Positions 27,379 to 38,329 of a stretch of 64,000 bases of DNA are shown here, one piece after another; positions within the stretch are counted from its first letter, which is position 1, and the number at the start of each line of letters is the position of its first letter. Both the position numbers and the translations under genes were made by a program. Location of the stretch: positions 4,689,852 through 4,753,851 of the forward strand of contig OZ026550.1 of assembly GCA_964020155.1 (NCBI GenBank), in the 5' to 3' direction. This DNA comes from Chondrilla cf. caribensis (taxonomy: Eukaryota > Porifera > Demospongiae > Chondrillida > Chondrillidae). The notes below the pieces were generated by a model. The model had not been told where the DNA came from. It saw only the letters and a program-made list of their open reading frames with translations, and searched no databases.

Positions 27379-29263
27379 CATTGATACTGGTCACTCATCT
27401 CTGATCATCCCAATAGGAAATATTCTGCTGGTGACATCAAGCTAGCCACAGTTGGAGCAGATCTGGTCATTGTGTGTTTGGGCACAGGGAGGAAGGTGGA
27501 GAGTGAAGGGAATGATAGAGGTGACATTGGTCTCCCAGGACAGCAACTCCTTCTGTTGCAAGATGCTGTCTCCTTCTCCAGTGAGTATGCACGTATGTTC
27601 CAGCTGATCATCATGTTATGTGGTTGACATCTACGTATACTACAGGGCGGTGTAATGTCCTCTGTATACAGACAGTCCAGTTGTACTATACAACATTCTC
27701 ACTGTACATAATATGGTCTAGTTGTACTATTATGTTGTTCTCACTGTACAGACAGTCCAGTTGTACTATACAATATCCTGCCTGTACAGATGGTCCAATT
27801 GTATTGTACAATGTTCTCCCTGTACAGATGGTCCAGTTGTACTATACAATATCCTGCCTGTACAGATGGTCCAATTGTATTGTACAATGTTCTCCCTGTA
27901 CAGATGGTCCAGTTGTACTATACAATATCCTGCCTGTACAGATGGTCCAATTGTATTGTACAATGTTCTCACTGTACAGATGGTCCAGTTGTACTATACA
28001 CTATCCTCACTGTACAGATGGTCCAGTTTTACTATACAATATTCTCATGTACAGATGGTCCAGTTGTACTATGTAAACAATGTTCATCCTGTACTGTCAG
28101 ACAGCCCAGTTGTATCATACAGTGTTTTGGCTGGTACAGATGGTCCCATTGTACTGTACAATGTTCTCCCTATACATACGTATGGTTCTATCCCATGTAC
28201 TTCACAGTTTTCCCCCCATACAGATGCTCCTGTCATTCTTGTGCTGTACAATGCCGGACCACTGGACATATCCTGGGCTATCACCAGCACTAATGTGAAG
28301 AGTATCATTGGAAGCTACTTTCCTGGACAGGTATCTCACTATTTCCCTCTGAAATAATTTGTTTTCTTTTTCCACAGGAGCAAGTTCCATTATACCGTAT
28401 ATGGGAAAATTTTCGCATTACAATTTTCACAAATGGCAGCAATTTTCTGAAAATTTTGTAACACGAAAATTTCCTTGTATACGGTATTATGCTAAGTGTG
28501 ACATGTATAATATAGTTACCACTCCCTTGGGGTGTGTGATTTTATTAATATTAAGGCTGTGATTGGCAAATTGATTATCTATGCATGAAAAACTGATTAA
28601 TTTATTTATTAATCACCAGAAGTAGTTAAGTGGGCGTAACCGGAAACCACTCCCACTCTACTAGGCTGATTAATCACCTATTAAACTTGATGAGGAGCCT
28701 TGAGTGGCTGTTCACATTTCAGATGGATGACTTCCTGTTACACTCACTTAATTACTTCCTGTGATTGAACCATTATCAGACTTGAGATGAAAATCACTTA
28801 ATTATTTGATTAATCAGTAATTATTGATTGTCTCAGCACTACTACTGTATAATACATTCAATAAAGTACTTATATTACATAATCAAGTGATTTTGCATTG
28901 TTGTACTTTCTCCATTTTTCACCTATGTACGTACTTCCACCATGTAGACTAGGTGCTGTTGTTGTATGTACTCCCGCCATTTCTCCTGTGTACTTTGACC
29001 TTGTAGACTGGTGGTACTGCTCTGGGTAAAGTGATCACTGGAGAGTACAATCCAGCGGGGAGATTGCCCAACACATGGCCTAAATCCCTCAGTGAAGTCC
29101 CTCCCATCACCAATTACACCATGGTTGGTAGGACGTATCGATATTCCACTTCTTCACCAATGTTCCCTTTTGGATATGGACTGTGAGTACTGGTGTGTCT
29201 GTGTGTATGGGTGGGTGGGTAGGTGGATGGGTGTGGTGTGTGTGTGTGGGTAGGTGGATGGGT

Positions 29264-29303
<40 letters not shown>

Positions 29304-29314
29304 GGTGGATGGGT

Positions 29315-29359
<45 letters not shown>

Positions 29360-30345
29360 GTGTGTGTTGTCATCCCATGTTGGATCTCTTGTGTAGATCT
29401 TTCACTACTTTCAAATACTCCGGACTGCAAGTACCAAGTACTATTTCAACTAAAAGTGACCTTGTTGTCAAGGTAACTGTCGAGAACACTGGAGCACATG
29501 ATGGAGATGAAGTGAGTGAGAATCGTAGTGTTAAGTGACGTTATTGTGAAACGATTTCATCGAAATCATTGTTGTCTCACCAGGTGGTCCAGGTGTACCT
29601 GAAGTGGTTGAATGCCACTGGTGTTCCCCAGCTCCAGTTGGCAGCTGTCCAGAGAACCTTCATCAGTACTGGTCAGAAGACAGAGGTCAGTCTGATATGA
29701 ACCTACCAGTCAGTGTATCTGGAACATATAGCCTACAGGGGTGGGGCTTTCATGAGAAGGATCTTTGCACCTGGAGTATGCATGTAGGGTAATAATTGAA
29801 CTATGGGTAGTCTGTTCATTTTGGAAGTTTCTTGATCAATTGTAACATTTTAATACATGCGCACACACACACATACACACACGCACGCACACGCACACAC
29901 ACACACACACACATACACGCGCACACGCATACACACACACACACACGCATGTACATGCACATGCATACACATGTACACACATACACACACACACATGCAT
30001 GTACATGCACAAACATGAATATTCAGTACAATGACGTACTCTTACGGAGTACATAATACCGTAACATGTATGTCTCTATGTACATAATATACCCCTTACA
30101 TACAATGGTACAATGTAATAATATTGATGGATATGGCACAATATTCTATTCAACCCTCACTGATGTTCCATACCCAGGTGACCCTGACTGTGCTCAACCG
30201 ATGGTTGTGTGTGTTGGATAAGGCCTACCACTGGGTGGTTGAACCCGGCACCATCACCGTGTTCGTGGGTGGGCAGCAACCCAACCAGACTCCAGCTGTA
30301 CCCTCCAATGTACTGCAAGCCAACGTGGAAGTTAATGCAGAGTAG
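14252..30345 (+). CDS. Glycoside hydrolase family 3, beta-xylosidase type, secreted, 20 exons
   Basis: Exons: 14252-14395, 15117-15186, 16158-16273, 16954-17022, 17169-17224, 17404-17452, 23076-23145, 23628-23820, 24278-24381, 25198-25334, 25763-25866, 26405-26537, 26614-26676, 27034-27125, 27417-27580, 28224-28330, 29007-29182, 29397-29511, 29584-29685, 30178-30345. They sum to 2232 nt in one open frame (743 aa). A signal peptide ([13 protein letters not shown]) leads into the GH3 N-terminal domain: [56 protein letters not shown], and [10 protein letters not shown] with the nucleophile Asp. The C-terminal domain has [15 protein letters not shown], the usual acid/base loop, and [12 protein letters not shown] fibronectin-III-like domain ends the protein ([22 protein letters not shown]). 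The class hydrolyses beta-linked xylosides or glucosides outside the cell; substrate cannot be read here. The many introns and complete frame argue for a resident eukaryotic gene. Confidence 0.93.
16377..16471. repeat. (CA)n microsatellite, GH3 intron 3
   Basis: CA with a GCACGCACGC interruption. Confidence 0.9.
16510..16650. repeat. Partial copy of the repeat at 2,986
   Basis: CGATTTTCATTTCAA, then AAAGCCACCCCCACC, then CCATGGGTTCAATTTTGTAC repeats the core of the 2,986-3,351 element. It sits in GH3 intron 3 next to the pogo-type MITE. Confidence 0.55.
16725..16901. mobile_element. Pogo/Tigger-type MITE in GH3 intron 3
   Basis: A 177-bp element begins CAGTGAAACCTCGCTAATCC and ends with its inverse (GGATTAGAGAGGTTTCACTG), with TA on both sides. 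Internal 'taatccgac' motifs repeat the end. No coding capacity. Confidence 0.85.
17240..17310. repeat. (GT)n microsatellite just after GH3 exon 5
   Basis: Starts about 16 bases past the donor at 17225. Confidence 0.9.
17690..18300. repeat. 42-bp minisatellite, about 12 copies (GH3 intron 6)
   Basis: Unit CCTGTTGTACAACTGTA then CGGACCTGTCAACCAACCACTCAGT. Because 42 is a multiple of three, several frames stay open on both strands; these are not genes. Confidence 0.92.
18358..18481. repeat. (CA)n microsatellite with regular CG steps
   Basis: CA interrupted by CACG at semi-regular spacing, 220 bp from the end of the collagen gene. Confidence 0.9.
18703..20149 (-). CDS. Short membrane-anchored collagen, nested antisense in GH3 intron 6
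   Basis: Two exons join in phase: 19894-20149 and 18703-19364 (305 aa; 301 if the second Met at 20137 is used). Exon 1 gives a short basic cytoplasmic end (MESERRERF), one hydrophobic segment at about residues 18-42 ([20 protein letters not shown]), a short helix ([14 protein letters not shown]) that could trimerise, and an acidic GTEGTEGTE linker. Exon 2 begins with a basic, Cys-bearing stretch ([14 protein letters not shown]), then about 190 residues of Gly-X-Y rich in Gly-Pro-Pro and Gly-Lys-Pro, with no C-terminal globular domain (end [12 protein letters not shown]). This layout is that of type II transmembrane or cuticle-type short collagens, not fibrillar or type IV. The KRSYR site could allow shedding. 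The gene lies wholly inside the intron between GH3 exons 6 and 7 on the other strand. Its own intron (19365-19893) holds an imperfect tandem repeat. Confidence 0.88.
19560..19815. repeat. About 85-bp tandem repeat, three copies, in the collagen intron
   Basis: Each contains TCCTTACTATAGAGGTTTCC, GAGGTCATTTTATACACTAC and ACACTGGGACACAGAATGG. Its open frame is an artefact. Confidence 0.85.
20530..20860. repeat. Dispersed repeat next to the collagen gene 5' end
   Basis: TATAAATTCATTGTTGCAGTT then TAGGAACACATATTATATAT is shared with 58,625-58,690. No coding. Confidence 0.45.
21940..22250. repeat. About 115-bp tandem repeat (GH3 intron 6)
   Basis: GTGTATGAGCTCCAAGGCTT, CTGTGTGTCGCAACAAATG and a CTCAACACACACATGATGATG block recur three to four times. 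Confidence 0.75.
23140..23385. repeat. About 22-bp minisatellite starting at GH3 exon 7 donor
   Basis: GAAGTGAGTGGGTGGAATACAG units, about 10. Each unit contains GTGAGTG, so the true donor at 23146 is followed by many decoy donors. Confidence 0.8.
23902..24184. repeat. Long (GT)n array with duplicated blocks (GH3 intron 8)
   Basis: GT runs split by GTACGCGCGC and by TACGTGTGTGTGCATGTGTA (twice), showing block duplication. Confidence 0.95.
24396..25180. repeat. 30-bp minisatellite, about 26 copies (GH3 intron 9)
   Basis: Unit GTACTAGGTGGATGTCAAG then GTGGTATCAGT, nearly identical throughout. The array begins soon after the donor at 24382 and stops less than 20 bp before the acceptor at 25197, so it is almost the whole intron. 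Open frames in it are artefacts. Confidence 0.95.
25462..25612. repeat. About 23-bp minisatellite, six copies (GH3 intron 10)
   Basis: Unit TATAATCTCAAAGCAGCTGTTGC with small changes. Confidence 0.85.
26682..26850. repeat. (GT)n microsatellite right after GH3 exon 13
   Basis: Begins within about 10 bases of the donor at 26677; contains a TGTGCATAATATGTGCATG break. Confidence 0.9.
27225..27376. repeat. (CA)n microsatellite (GH3 intron 14)
   Basis: CA with short GCATAC and CACGCACACGTG breaks, ending about 40 bp before exon 15. Confidence 0.9.
27660..28160. repeat. 38-bp minisatellite, about 12 copies (GH3 intron 15)
   Basis: Two alternating variants of CTGTACAGATGGTCCAGTTG then TACTATACAATATCCTGC. 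The long open frames across it are artefacts. Confidence 0.9.
28394..28485. mobile_element. ACCGTATA-ended short MITE (GH3 intron 16)
   Basis: Only 92 bp: ACCGTATATGGGAAAATTTT on the left and its near inverse (AAAATTTCCTTGTATACGGT) on the right, with AT flanking both sides. Nearly the whole element can fold on itself. Confidence 0.65.
28550..28850. repeat. Diverged relative of the repeat at 2,986 (GH3 intron 16)
   Basis: Shares GAAACCACTCCCACT and the GATTAATCA-rich arms; the right end inverted reads TAGTGCTGAGACAATC, an hAT-like terminus. Confidence 0.45.
29195..29370. repeat. (GT)n and GGTGGATGG repeats after GH3 exon 17
   Basis: GTAGGTGGATGGGTG alternates with GT runs, starting about 10 bases past the donor. 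Confidence 0.9.
29858..30010. repeat. (CA)n microsatellite (GH3 intron 19)
   Basis: CA/CGCA mix with ATGTACATGCACATGCAT blocks. Confidence 0.9.
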
Positions 30346-31489
30346 AACAGCATTATCATTGATAGTATACATATACACATCTAATAATTGTATTATTACA
30401 TGATTGTAGTAATATTTCTAATTATAATATTTCCAATTATATACATGCCAGATCCACTTACATATATTATAATAATGTTAACACATATATAATTAATGAT
30501 ATATTATCATATTATGGTTGATGTAATTTCCTATTGTGATCATGTACGCACTTATGATATACTGGCCTATAACTAGCTATATTATATTATATAATATTGT
30601 ATAATTTAAATTGGACTTGATTGCATAATATTATATATATATATTATAGTACATGATATATGTAAAAGAAATGATTATAATAATATGATGCATATGAGTA
30701 TTAATGTCATGTAATTAATATTTATATAATAAGTATTATATTAATTTCGTACAATATAATATGACATATAATACTTGCAGTAAATGCGCGATGTGATAGG
30801 CAATTAGAGAAGAGGACGGCTGATGGGGAATGTGTTGAAAGTCATTCAATAATAACTATAGCTATAGGTCGGTATGTTGATAGGAGTTGTGGCGGTATAA
30901 CTACAGTACATGTACACGTACTAGCTGGTAGAAGGATAGGGAATACAGAAGACTACCTGATATATAGCTATACGTAAGTGTACTCCACCATACAGTTCAC
31001 ATACGTGGTGATGATGCCTTACCTCTTGACATACAACTGCCCTCATCCATACACGTTTCTTTACATTATTGTATACAGTATACGGTTTGAACGATCGCGA
31101 GACAAATCAAAGTTCGTGACAAACCTTCGAAGAAGCTGCAGAAGCTAGGGACACGTGTTCAATGACGTTGATCATTAAACAATAAGTGCCCTCGCAATCG
31201 TTTACTTTATAAGGTCTGTACATTGGGACTATGACAGTGGGTGGATTCCAGAGGATCAAATGAAGGTATTATGATGTGATCAAGAAAAGTGGTCACAATA
31301 GACATCTGTGACCATAGAGGTGGACTCATATGACATGAAATCAATCATCATTATTGAATAGTTTCGTTCAAAATACAAATAATACATTTACAGTAACAAA
31401 AATACAACAATAATTTCACATGTTTGAGAAGATACAGTTTGAATAGAAAATGTTACAAGTACATGTACATAAAGAGTGTACATTGAGAG
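30346..31489. other. AT-rich spacer between GH3 and the kinase-NHL array
   Basis: 30,380-30,780 is very AT-rich with many TATAAT-like words and no coding. From about 30,830 the shared 3' flank of the cassette begins (GGTCGGTATGTTGATAGGAG; TTATAAGGTCTGTACATTG), which recurs at 42,070, 51,010 and 60,045. No gene seen. Confidence 0.7.
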
Positions 31490-32451
31490 TTAAAACACTT
31501 GAATACGATGGTTATAATAATCAGCAATGTAAATCAAACCATCACTGGCTACTGATATACCAAAAGGATGATTAAATTGTCCTAATTCACTACCACATTC
31601 TCCAAATATATGGACTAAGTCACCTCCAGTGGTGTATATCATCACTTTGTGAGACATAAATGAACTAACAATAACATGTCCACAATCAGTGGCATCTATA
31701 CACCATGGCTTGTAAGTAGTGGTGAACTTTTTAATGAATTTACCATCTTTATCATATACACAAATTCTACAATTGTTAACATCAGTGATGAAGAGGAAGC
31801 CATCACTGGCAAAACATAGGTCTCTAGGACAATCAAAACATTCATCACCACTACCACGTGAACCAAAGGAAAACAGAAACTTTCCATTTACATCAAAAAC
31901 ACAAACACAGTGATTGGCACCATCACAGACATAAATGTGTCCATCCAGACTAATAGTGATACCATGGGGTTGGAATGTGGTACTTCCTCGGTCTATTGTA
32001 CGAACATGTTGTCCTTGTATGGTGAACATTTTAATGTTCCTACTGTTGGAATAGTCCGATACTAAAATGCTCTCTTGGTCATAGAATTTAACACCACGCA
32101 GACCACCATCAAGCTGATCCTTTCCTATAGTGCGCAGTAGGTCAGTGCTACTCTTGTCAAATACCTTGATGCAATTAAAAACACCAACAGCAATGTGGTT
32201 TCCTTTTATAGCTACACCCTGACACTGACCACCACATTTCAGTATCTTCTGACATTTTATATCTTCCCAGTTCCTTGGTGGCTTCTTCACAACCTGAAGG
32301 AAATAATCAAATAATACTACTAGACAGCTGATGATCATCAGCGGGGGCTAGCCTGAGCTTATACAGTGGCAATGGTTGCAGGAATTAGCAAAGTGTAGAT
32401 AAAATTATTGAATATATGTAACACATAATATGCTTATTAATTACATATAAA

Positions 32452-32516
<65 letters not shown>

Positions 32517-34882
32517 ATGTTCCTTGCCTGATATGCTTGTGATCACTCATATGTGTACGTGTGTAAGTACTATGAAAGTGAAAGTAAATATGTGAACACA
32601 TGATAAGTGCATAATGCATGTACTGTATGTACATCGAGACTCATCCTCTCTCATATACAAGCTTCAACACATGAATATGATGTACATACACACAGAAACA
32701 TGTCTGTCTGTACAGTACACTGACATACACTGTGCAATAGTGAAACATGTATGGTACAAGTCACGTAAAATATGACATAATATTATTGTGACGTAATAAT
32801 AATTGCATCGCAATGTTATTGTATAGAAATCATTAATATCGTAAAACAACTCGTAGTGGATTGTAATTCACTTGTAATGTAATTCTCTTGATGAAGAATG
32901 GAACTTTACTATTCATTTGCACTTTTGGCTCGTAGCAAAATTAGCTTAAAACGACCACAGTTGTCCTCCCATAATTTTTCCGTATAAGGACATCATCTCC
33001 GTTAGGTTATTGTAAATTTACTGTAATTTGCGATATGTCAAGGTTTCCTTAACCTGTACCATACATATAATATTGACCCACAGTACACACATGTACACAT
33101 TACATGATTGTAATAAGCATCCACAAAAGACACAAGGTACCTTCTCCTTAGGTATGGACATTCACCACATTCAGTATGTACTACATTACATCATCATAGG
33201 ACCACTCACACACATTACATACAAGTACACATTATACACAACAACATGTCAACAACAGGTCAAAACAAGGAGACACATGTAGTTGTGTCTGGTTGATGAT
33301 GCTATGTCTGGTACATAAGGGGACACATGAGAATGAGCTGTACGTGTAGAAGTTACACGCTGTGGAACCTAGTATGCCTGCACATCCATTCCAGCACATG
33401 AGTGTCCTCAGGCTGAGTGTGATGTAGTTTGTGGAGAAATTGTTACAATTCCACCAACCAGTGGCAATGTCACAGTGACTGTGGTAGAATGGGTGGGACT
33501 ATGTAAGACAACCCATTGAGTGAAGGAAAGGGATAATGAGTTGTGATGTAGGGTTTGATGGAAGAGAAGGATACAAATAAATGTGAACAACTCACAGGTT
33601 TAGCAGACAATGAGAGACTACTTTGAAGCTTTGGTTGAAGCTGATCTCGTTCACGACGAAGTTGATCATGTTCTTGTTGAAACTGATGTCGTTCCTGACG
33701 TAGTTGATCACGTTCTTGTTGAAGCCGTTGGTTTTCTTGAAGCAGTATGGCATACTGACGACTACTTTCTTCATCTTTATGTCGAAGTTCAACATCTTTC
33801 TGTTTGAGCTGGGCATCTTTTTGCTGTAGCAGGATATGCTGTTGTGTGAGTTCGGCATCCTTTTCTCTGAGCTGGGCATCTTTTTGACGAATGGAGTTCT
33901 CCTTGATGGTCAACTCTTGCTGGAAATGGTTTGAATCCTGACTGAGTTGTGCTGTACTTAAAGAAGGTGCAGGCACTCTAGGATGAGATTCTTCTATCTC
34001 TCTCATCTGGGTCACAAGATGGAAACTGGAAGGACGATGGTGTGGACGATTCTCCAAACAAGAACTAACAATTGGTAGAAACAGGTTGTTCTCTATCTGA
34101 TTGAACCGATTGAGATATTGCTCACGTCGTTGGAATTCTGTCAATGCTATCAACTTGTCACCTTCATATGTGGTGGGTGGACCTGGCTCGGGCCAGTCAT
34201 GGATCACCGTGGTGACAATCACATTCCCGTAAGAGAACACGTCCAACTTCTCATCATACTTTGGAGGGCTGTGAAGAGCCTCCGGTGGCATAAAGGCCTG
34301 GGTACCTTTAGCAGAAGATTTATGTGTCATCTTGGAGGGATCCATGGCTCGCGTCATACCAAAATCTGTCACTTTGGCTTGCAAGGAGACCTCATTTAGT
34401 AGGACATTATTTGGACTGAGGTCGTGGTGGACAAGGGGTGGACTGCGACTGTGGAGGTAGCTCAGAGCTTGAGCTACTTGACGAAGAACATAGATTTTGT
34501 CGGGAAGAACAAAGTTTTCTTTGGTGTGTTTCTCTAAATAGTGTCTAAGGCTTGTGTCCATTTTCTCCAGGATCAACATGGGGACACGAGACCCCGACAA
34601 GAAGTACACTCCGAGGAACTGGACGATATGAGGATGGATTAGTTTGGACCACGTCATGCATTCCTTCTCGAAATTATCAACGAACCGCTTGGCTCCGCCG
34701 GGAGAGTCATCTTCGAGGAGGATTTCGTGGAGCTGCTTAGCTGCACACGAGGTACCGACCCAGTTGACTTCTTTTACGGTGGCGTCCGATCCTTTCCCGA
34801 GAATCTTCCCCGTCACCTGGATGCCCGTTATCTCTAAGGAGGTGAACTGCTTGGAGAAGCTGGAAGGTTGGATTGACGACAT
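31490..34882 (-). CDS. Kinase / coiled-coil / NHL-propeller protein, copy A (intact)
   Basis: Exon 1 (33596-34882, 429 codons) and exon 2 (31490-32293) join in phase 0 across a 1.3-kb GT-AG intron, giving 696 aa. The kinase (residues about 15-280) has a Gly-rich loop GKGSDATV, catalytic Lys in CAAKQLHE, HHDLSPNNVLL in place of HRDLxxxN, TDFGMTRA, and MPPEAL for APE, so it should be active. The motifs fit the tyrosine-kinase-like (TKL) group. About 100 residues of heptad coiled coil follow (QKDAQLREKDAEL; ERDQLRQERHQF). The second exon is a beta-propeller of NHL repeats (PHGITISLDGHIYVCDGAN, LCFASDGFLFITDVNNCRI, FGISVASDGLIYIADYYNH). No signal peptide or membrane segment is seen, so a cytoplasmic sensor or scaffold kinase is plausible; ligand and substrate are unknown. 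The start at 34882 was chosen because it aligns with copy D; an upstream in-frame Met exists at 34957. Confidence 0.85.
32457..32514. repeat. (GT)n microsatellite in copy A intron, shared with copy C
   Basis: The same tract followed by GCATGTTCCTTGCCTGATAT is at 52,562-52,607 in copy C, so it predates the duplication. Confidence 0.85.
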
Positions 34883-34971
34883 TGCCGAACTGATACAGAC
34901 GTTGAGATCTTCAATAAATGGCGTACAAAATATTAATACGTACAGTAGTCGAAGCACGAGTTATACCATAG

Positions 34972-36750
34972 ATACTCCAACACATGGATTGGAAACTTCC
35001 GAATTTATATGGATAATTACGCGTATTATACTATAATAAATATCAACGTGATATAATAATAATAATATTATAATAGTATAATATATACTATAAATCCGTA
35101 AGCGTATACATACAAGTGTGCATTGGGCAACACATAAAACATAGATAGTGAGACTACGTTGAATAGACTGGATTAAATTAAACTGTCACTGATAATAAGC
35201 TGATAGTTGGAGTCAATCTCAGATCTGTTGATGAAATGATGCTTGGAGGATCTTGATCCCCTGAAACACATGATGGTGGAACGAATCAATGCGAAACCGA
35301 TCTGACACCTGATAAAATTGATCATTTTGGAATAGCTTTGCGTTTTCTTAGTGGCCAATAGGGATGCAAGCCTCTTGTACATAGTGGAGGTTTCTTGACT
35401 CATTCCACCTTGTACGGAGAAAATGAGGGGTGTAAAGCAGCCATGTTCAATTTCACGGATTCTTTCCCCATATGCTCGTTTCTTCTGTCTTTCACATCTA
35501 TCATAGCAGCGGTCAAGGGGGAGGTTACGAAAGCTTTGGGCAAAAGGATTGAATACCTTAACGTCGAAAAAAGCCTTTTGCTTACGATCTCCCCAGAAAC
35601 CCATCGCTACAATGTCAGATCTGGCACCATCATCACTGTTAGCAGAGCTAGGCAGTTTTTCTCCTGAAAGGGGTGTGAGCTGAGGTTCCACGGCAACATT
35701 ATTGCAAACTTCTGTCAGAAGGTTGGCGGTGATGTCTCTCAACTCATTATGTCTAATGGTGGGAAAACCACCATTAGGGCAACTGAGGGTATGATCCAGA
35801 GAAAGCAGCTTTCCAGACACACAGTTAGAGGGGAGATGGATTAGTTTCCAGTTGTACCGGAGACACAGCGCGTCTCTGAATGCACTCTTGTGAAGGGCGA
35901 ATCCATGACGTTTGATGGGCAAGGCACTAAGCCAGGTTGAGCCACCTTTCTCTTTTGACAGTTCGATGCATTTCTGAAGTGGTTTGGACAGTTTGGTTTG
36001 AATTTTTTCAGACAGATATCAACGTAATGGATTCATGCGTGTTGCAAAAGCGTGGGCGTACGTAAACTTCTTTTCATTTGGTTTCTCCCCTACAAAACTT
36101 CCATTAACCAAGTTTTCGCTTTAGTACGACCCGTTTTGTCATTCTCCACACAACGAGGCCAGATCATACGCTAATCATAACCTTTGTTACACATAACGGT
36201 AGTTAGGATGATCCTGATGATTTCGGAATTTGTTTGAATAGATTCACGAAGAGGGAGACCATTGGAAAGCTGATAACACTTTTCTAAGATGAAAGATGAC
36301 TGTATCCAACATAATATACACTTACAGATACTTTTTTCGAATCTTTAACGGATACTTTCGACGATTAAGCGTCTTTTCGGACGGTAAACTCTACAAATAG
36401 ATTCTACCGTGATCGAGGTCCGATCACCTCCGTTCACGTTTAAACCTTTCTAGGATATGTTCGCATTTCATAATAACCATAATCTAGACTGTTGTTATAC
36501 AGAATAGGATTAAAGGTTGCTCGATTTTCGTGGCCAGTGCTCTTTTTGTGACAAGCGGTATGCTGCCAATGACATCATCATAATGAATATAATTATCATC
36601 TCATATTATCGCGCACTAACTCTCCTCCTCTACAAACAAAATTTGTGCGGTCGATGACGTAACGAATATCTACGGTGCAACACGCATGAATCCATACGGT
36701 TGCGCGAGTTTCCAATCCATGTGTTGGAGTATCTATGGTTATACCATGAC
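34972..36750. repeat. Nested inverted repeats around the retrotransposon fragment
   Basis: Outer pair: TAGATACTCCAACACATGGA then TTGGAAACT near 34,975-35,005, inverted near 36,708-36,745. Inner pair: ATGGATTCATGCGTGTTGCA at 36027-36046, inverted exactly at 36677-36696. They may be ends of a larger element into which the retroelement inserted. Confidence 0.55.
35173..36020 (-). mobile_element. 3' end of a retrotransposon polyprotein (Cys/His finger plus nuclease-like domain)
   Basis: An open frame begins near 36,020 (LSKPLQKCIELSKEKGGSTW), passes ALHKSAFRDALCLRYNWK, and ends at 35173. It has a finger-like C-x2...H-x4-C pattern (LDHTLSCPNGGFPTIRHNEL), then a segment like a restriction-type nuclease core (DDGARSDIVAMGFWG, KAFFDVKVFNPF) and a Ser/Arg-rich end (LIRSTIMCFRGSRSSK). 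Many near relatives of this stretch occur at the end of retroelement polyproteins in cnidarians, sponges and molluscs. The reverse transcriptase is absent, so this is a 5'-truncated copy. The frame is intact over 280 codons, so insertion looks fairly recent. The exact clade is not settled. Confidence 0.65.
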
Positions 36751-38329
36751 GTCATCATGACACTCATTGCAGCCTAATAAGGACTACGTACGTATTATGA
36801 TAACGAAATACGAGTTAATATCGGAGCAGGTTAACAGTTTCAGCTATACAGTGGTCTGGATTAGAGCAGCATATAGGCTAATAGAGGATTCACTGAGTGT
36901 GTTCCTTAAAGAAATGCACTACAGCTCTGAAGGCACTATGCGTGAGCCCAACTTTGCAGTAGTCCATGGTTTGGAGCAGATGATGTCCCAAGTACATCAG
37001 TATCCCTCTCAAGAAAGACATCATCCAGATCATTTCGGTTTCTGAGTCAGGAGAGTTTTTCAAAGCTAGATCGCACTTGACAGGCTTCCTTGTTGCAGTA
37101 ATTATAGCTGGAAAATCACTGTGGCATTTTGTTTATAGCATGCACTTTGTAACATTGTTCAATTACATTTTTATGGTGTAGGTGCAATGCGGTATCTGTT
37201 TGTGTGACCTGTTAATTTGTATTTGTGCTGTTTCCATGGAGTTGATCTATTATTAGGTTTAGTTTGATTTTGTAAAAATTGATCATGATTATTATGAGTT
37301 GCCATTTTATCTGGAAAATGGTACCTTCGTGCACAGAAGTGTATGTGCATGTATGTTAGTGTGCGCTTACATGCTTGTAAACATGTACATAATGTGCATA
37401 TGCATGTGTACATACTTGTATACATGCATACAATACATGGAGTGTATATAGGAGGTCCTGTGTGTGTAATATGATTATTTATGACATGTGGTGTGTACAT
37501 TTATTGTGCATGAACACTTACTATTGTCCGAGGTACCACTAACGAAGGGTCTGGTAACCAGACTACATACTAACTTGATTGTACACTGCACACATTACTG
37601 CTTTTAATTTATTGCAATTCGCACTAAATCCACAATTAACCATCACAAATCAACAGGTCACCTCTTCTAGGGGTACTCACCATGCAATAATTCTGTATGT
37701 ATATCATCTTATCTGAATGAAAGATACATTAAAGCTAGAGTATAGGATTACATGTGCTGTGTGTAGCCATGCATAAAGTACTATACATGTTACCGATGTC
37801 TATTACAGAAAATACCTATAAGTATACATTTATTGCAGTCCCTTCAATTAGGCTTACGGTGATCACTGCATGTGCTTCAGACAAGAAATAATTCAAAATA
37901 ATATCACATAATACAAGCCATCCAGGTCGTAACTGATGGGTGATTGGTAGAGGAATTGAAATTCGAAGGAGTCATGTGCGGAGAACTTCTACATAGCTAT
38001 ATCATTAATCACAACCTTCATAGAATAATAATTTTACAAACAAATTCAGATAATATGAATATACAGTATAGTACCGGTACCTATTATAGCTTTTAAAATC
38101 ATATTAATTATTCTATTTTGCACGTATAATATAATATTATTATGAATAATAGTCTCACTGCTGCAAAAAAAACTGCTGACCAATACCAATATTCTATGAT
38201 ACTCAAATAATAATTGACTAAAGTCATGTGCCTTTCAATTTCTCCACAACTTTCATCATTACAATTATTATATAGCATTAATATATTATGCTGTTAATGA
38301 ATCTGTATTAATTTTGAATGGCTGCAGCA

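Larger units (their letters stand above)
34883..38329. other. Spacer upstream of copy A, mostly unique
   Basis: It contains the retrotransposon 3' end (separate entry) and two nested inverted repeats. The rest, 36,760-38,329, is AT-rich without a convincing gene. 37,930-38,020 resembles 56,700-56,790, so part is cassette-derived. Confidence 0.6.

Noticed and set aside
27618..28357. Frames with repeated [13 protein letters not shown]
   Set aside because: 38-bp minisatellite inside GH3 intron 15; the end overlaps true exon 16.
31490..32338. NHL exon of copy A as an independent gene
   Set aside because: The acceptor TTCCTTCAG and the phase-0 donor of the kinase exon match in A, B and D, so a joined gene is the better model; independent use is kept only as a finding.
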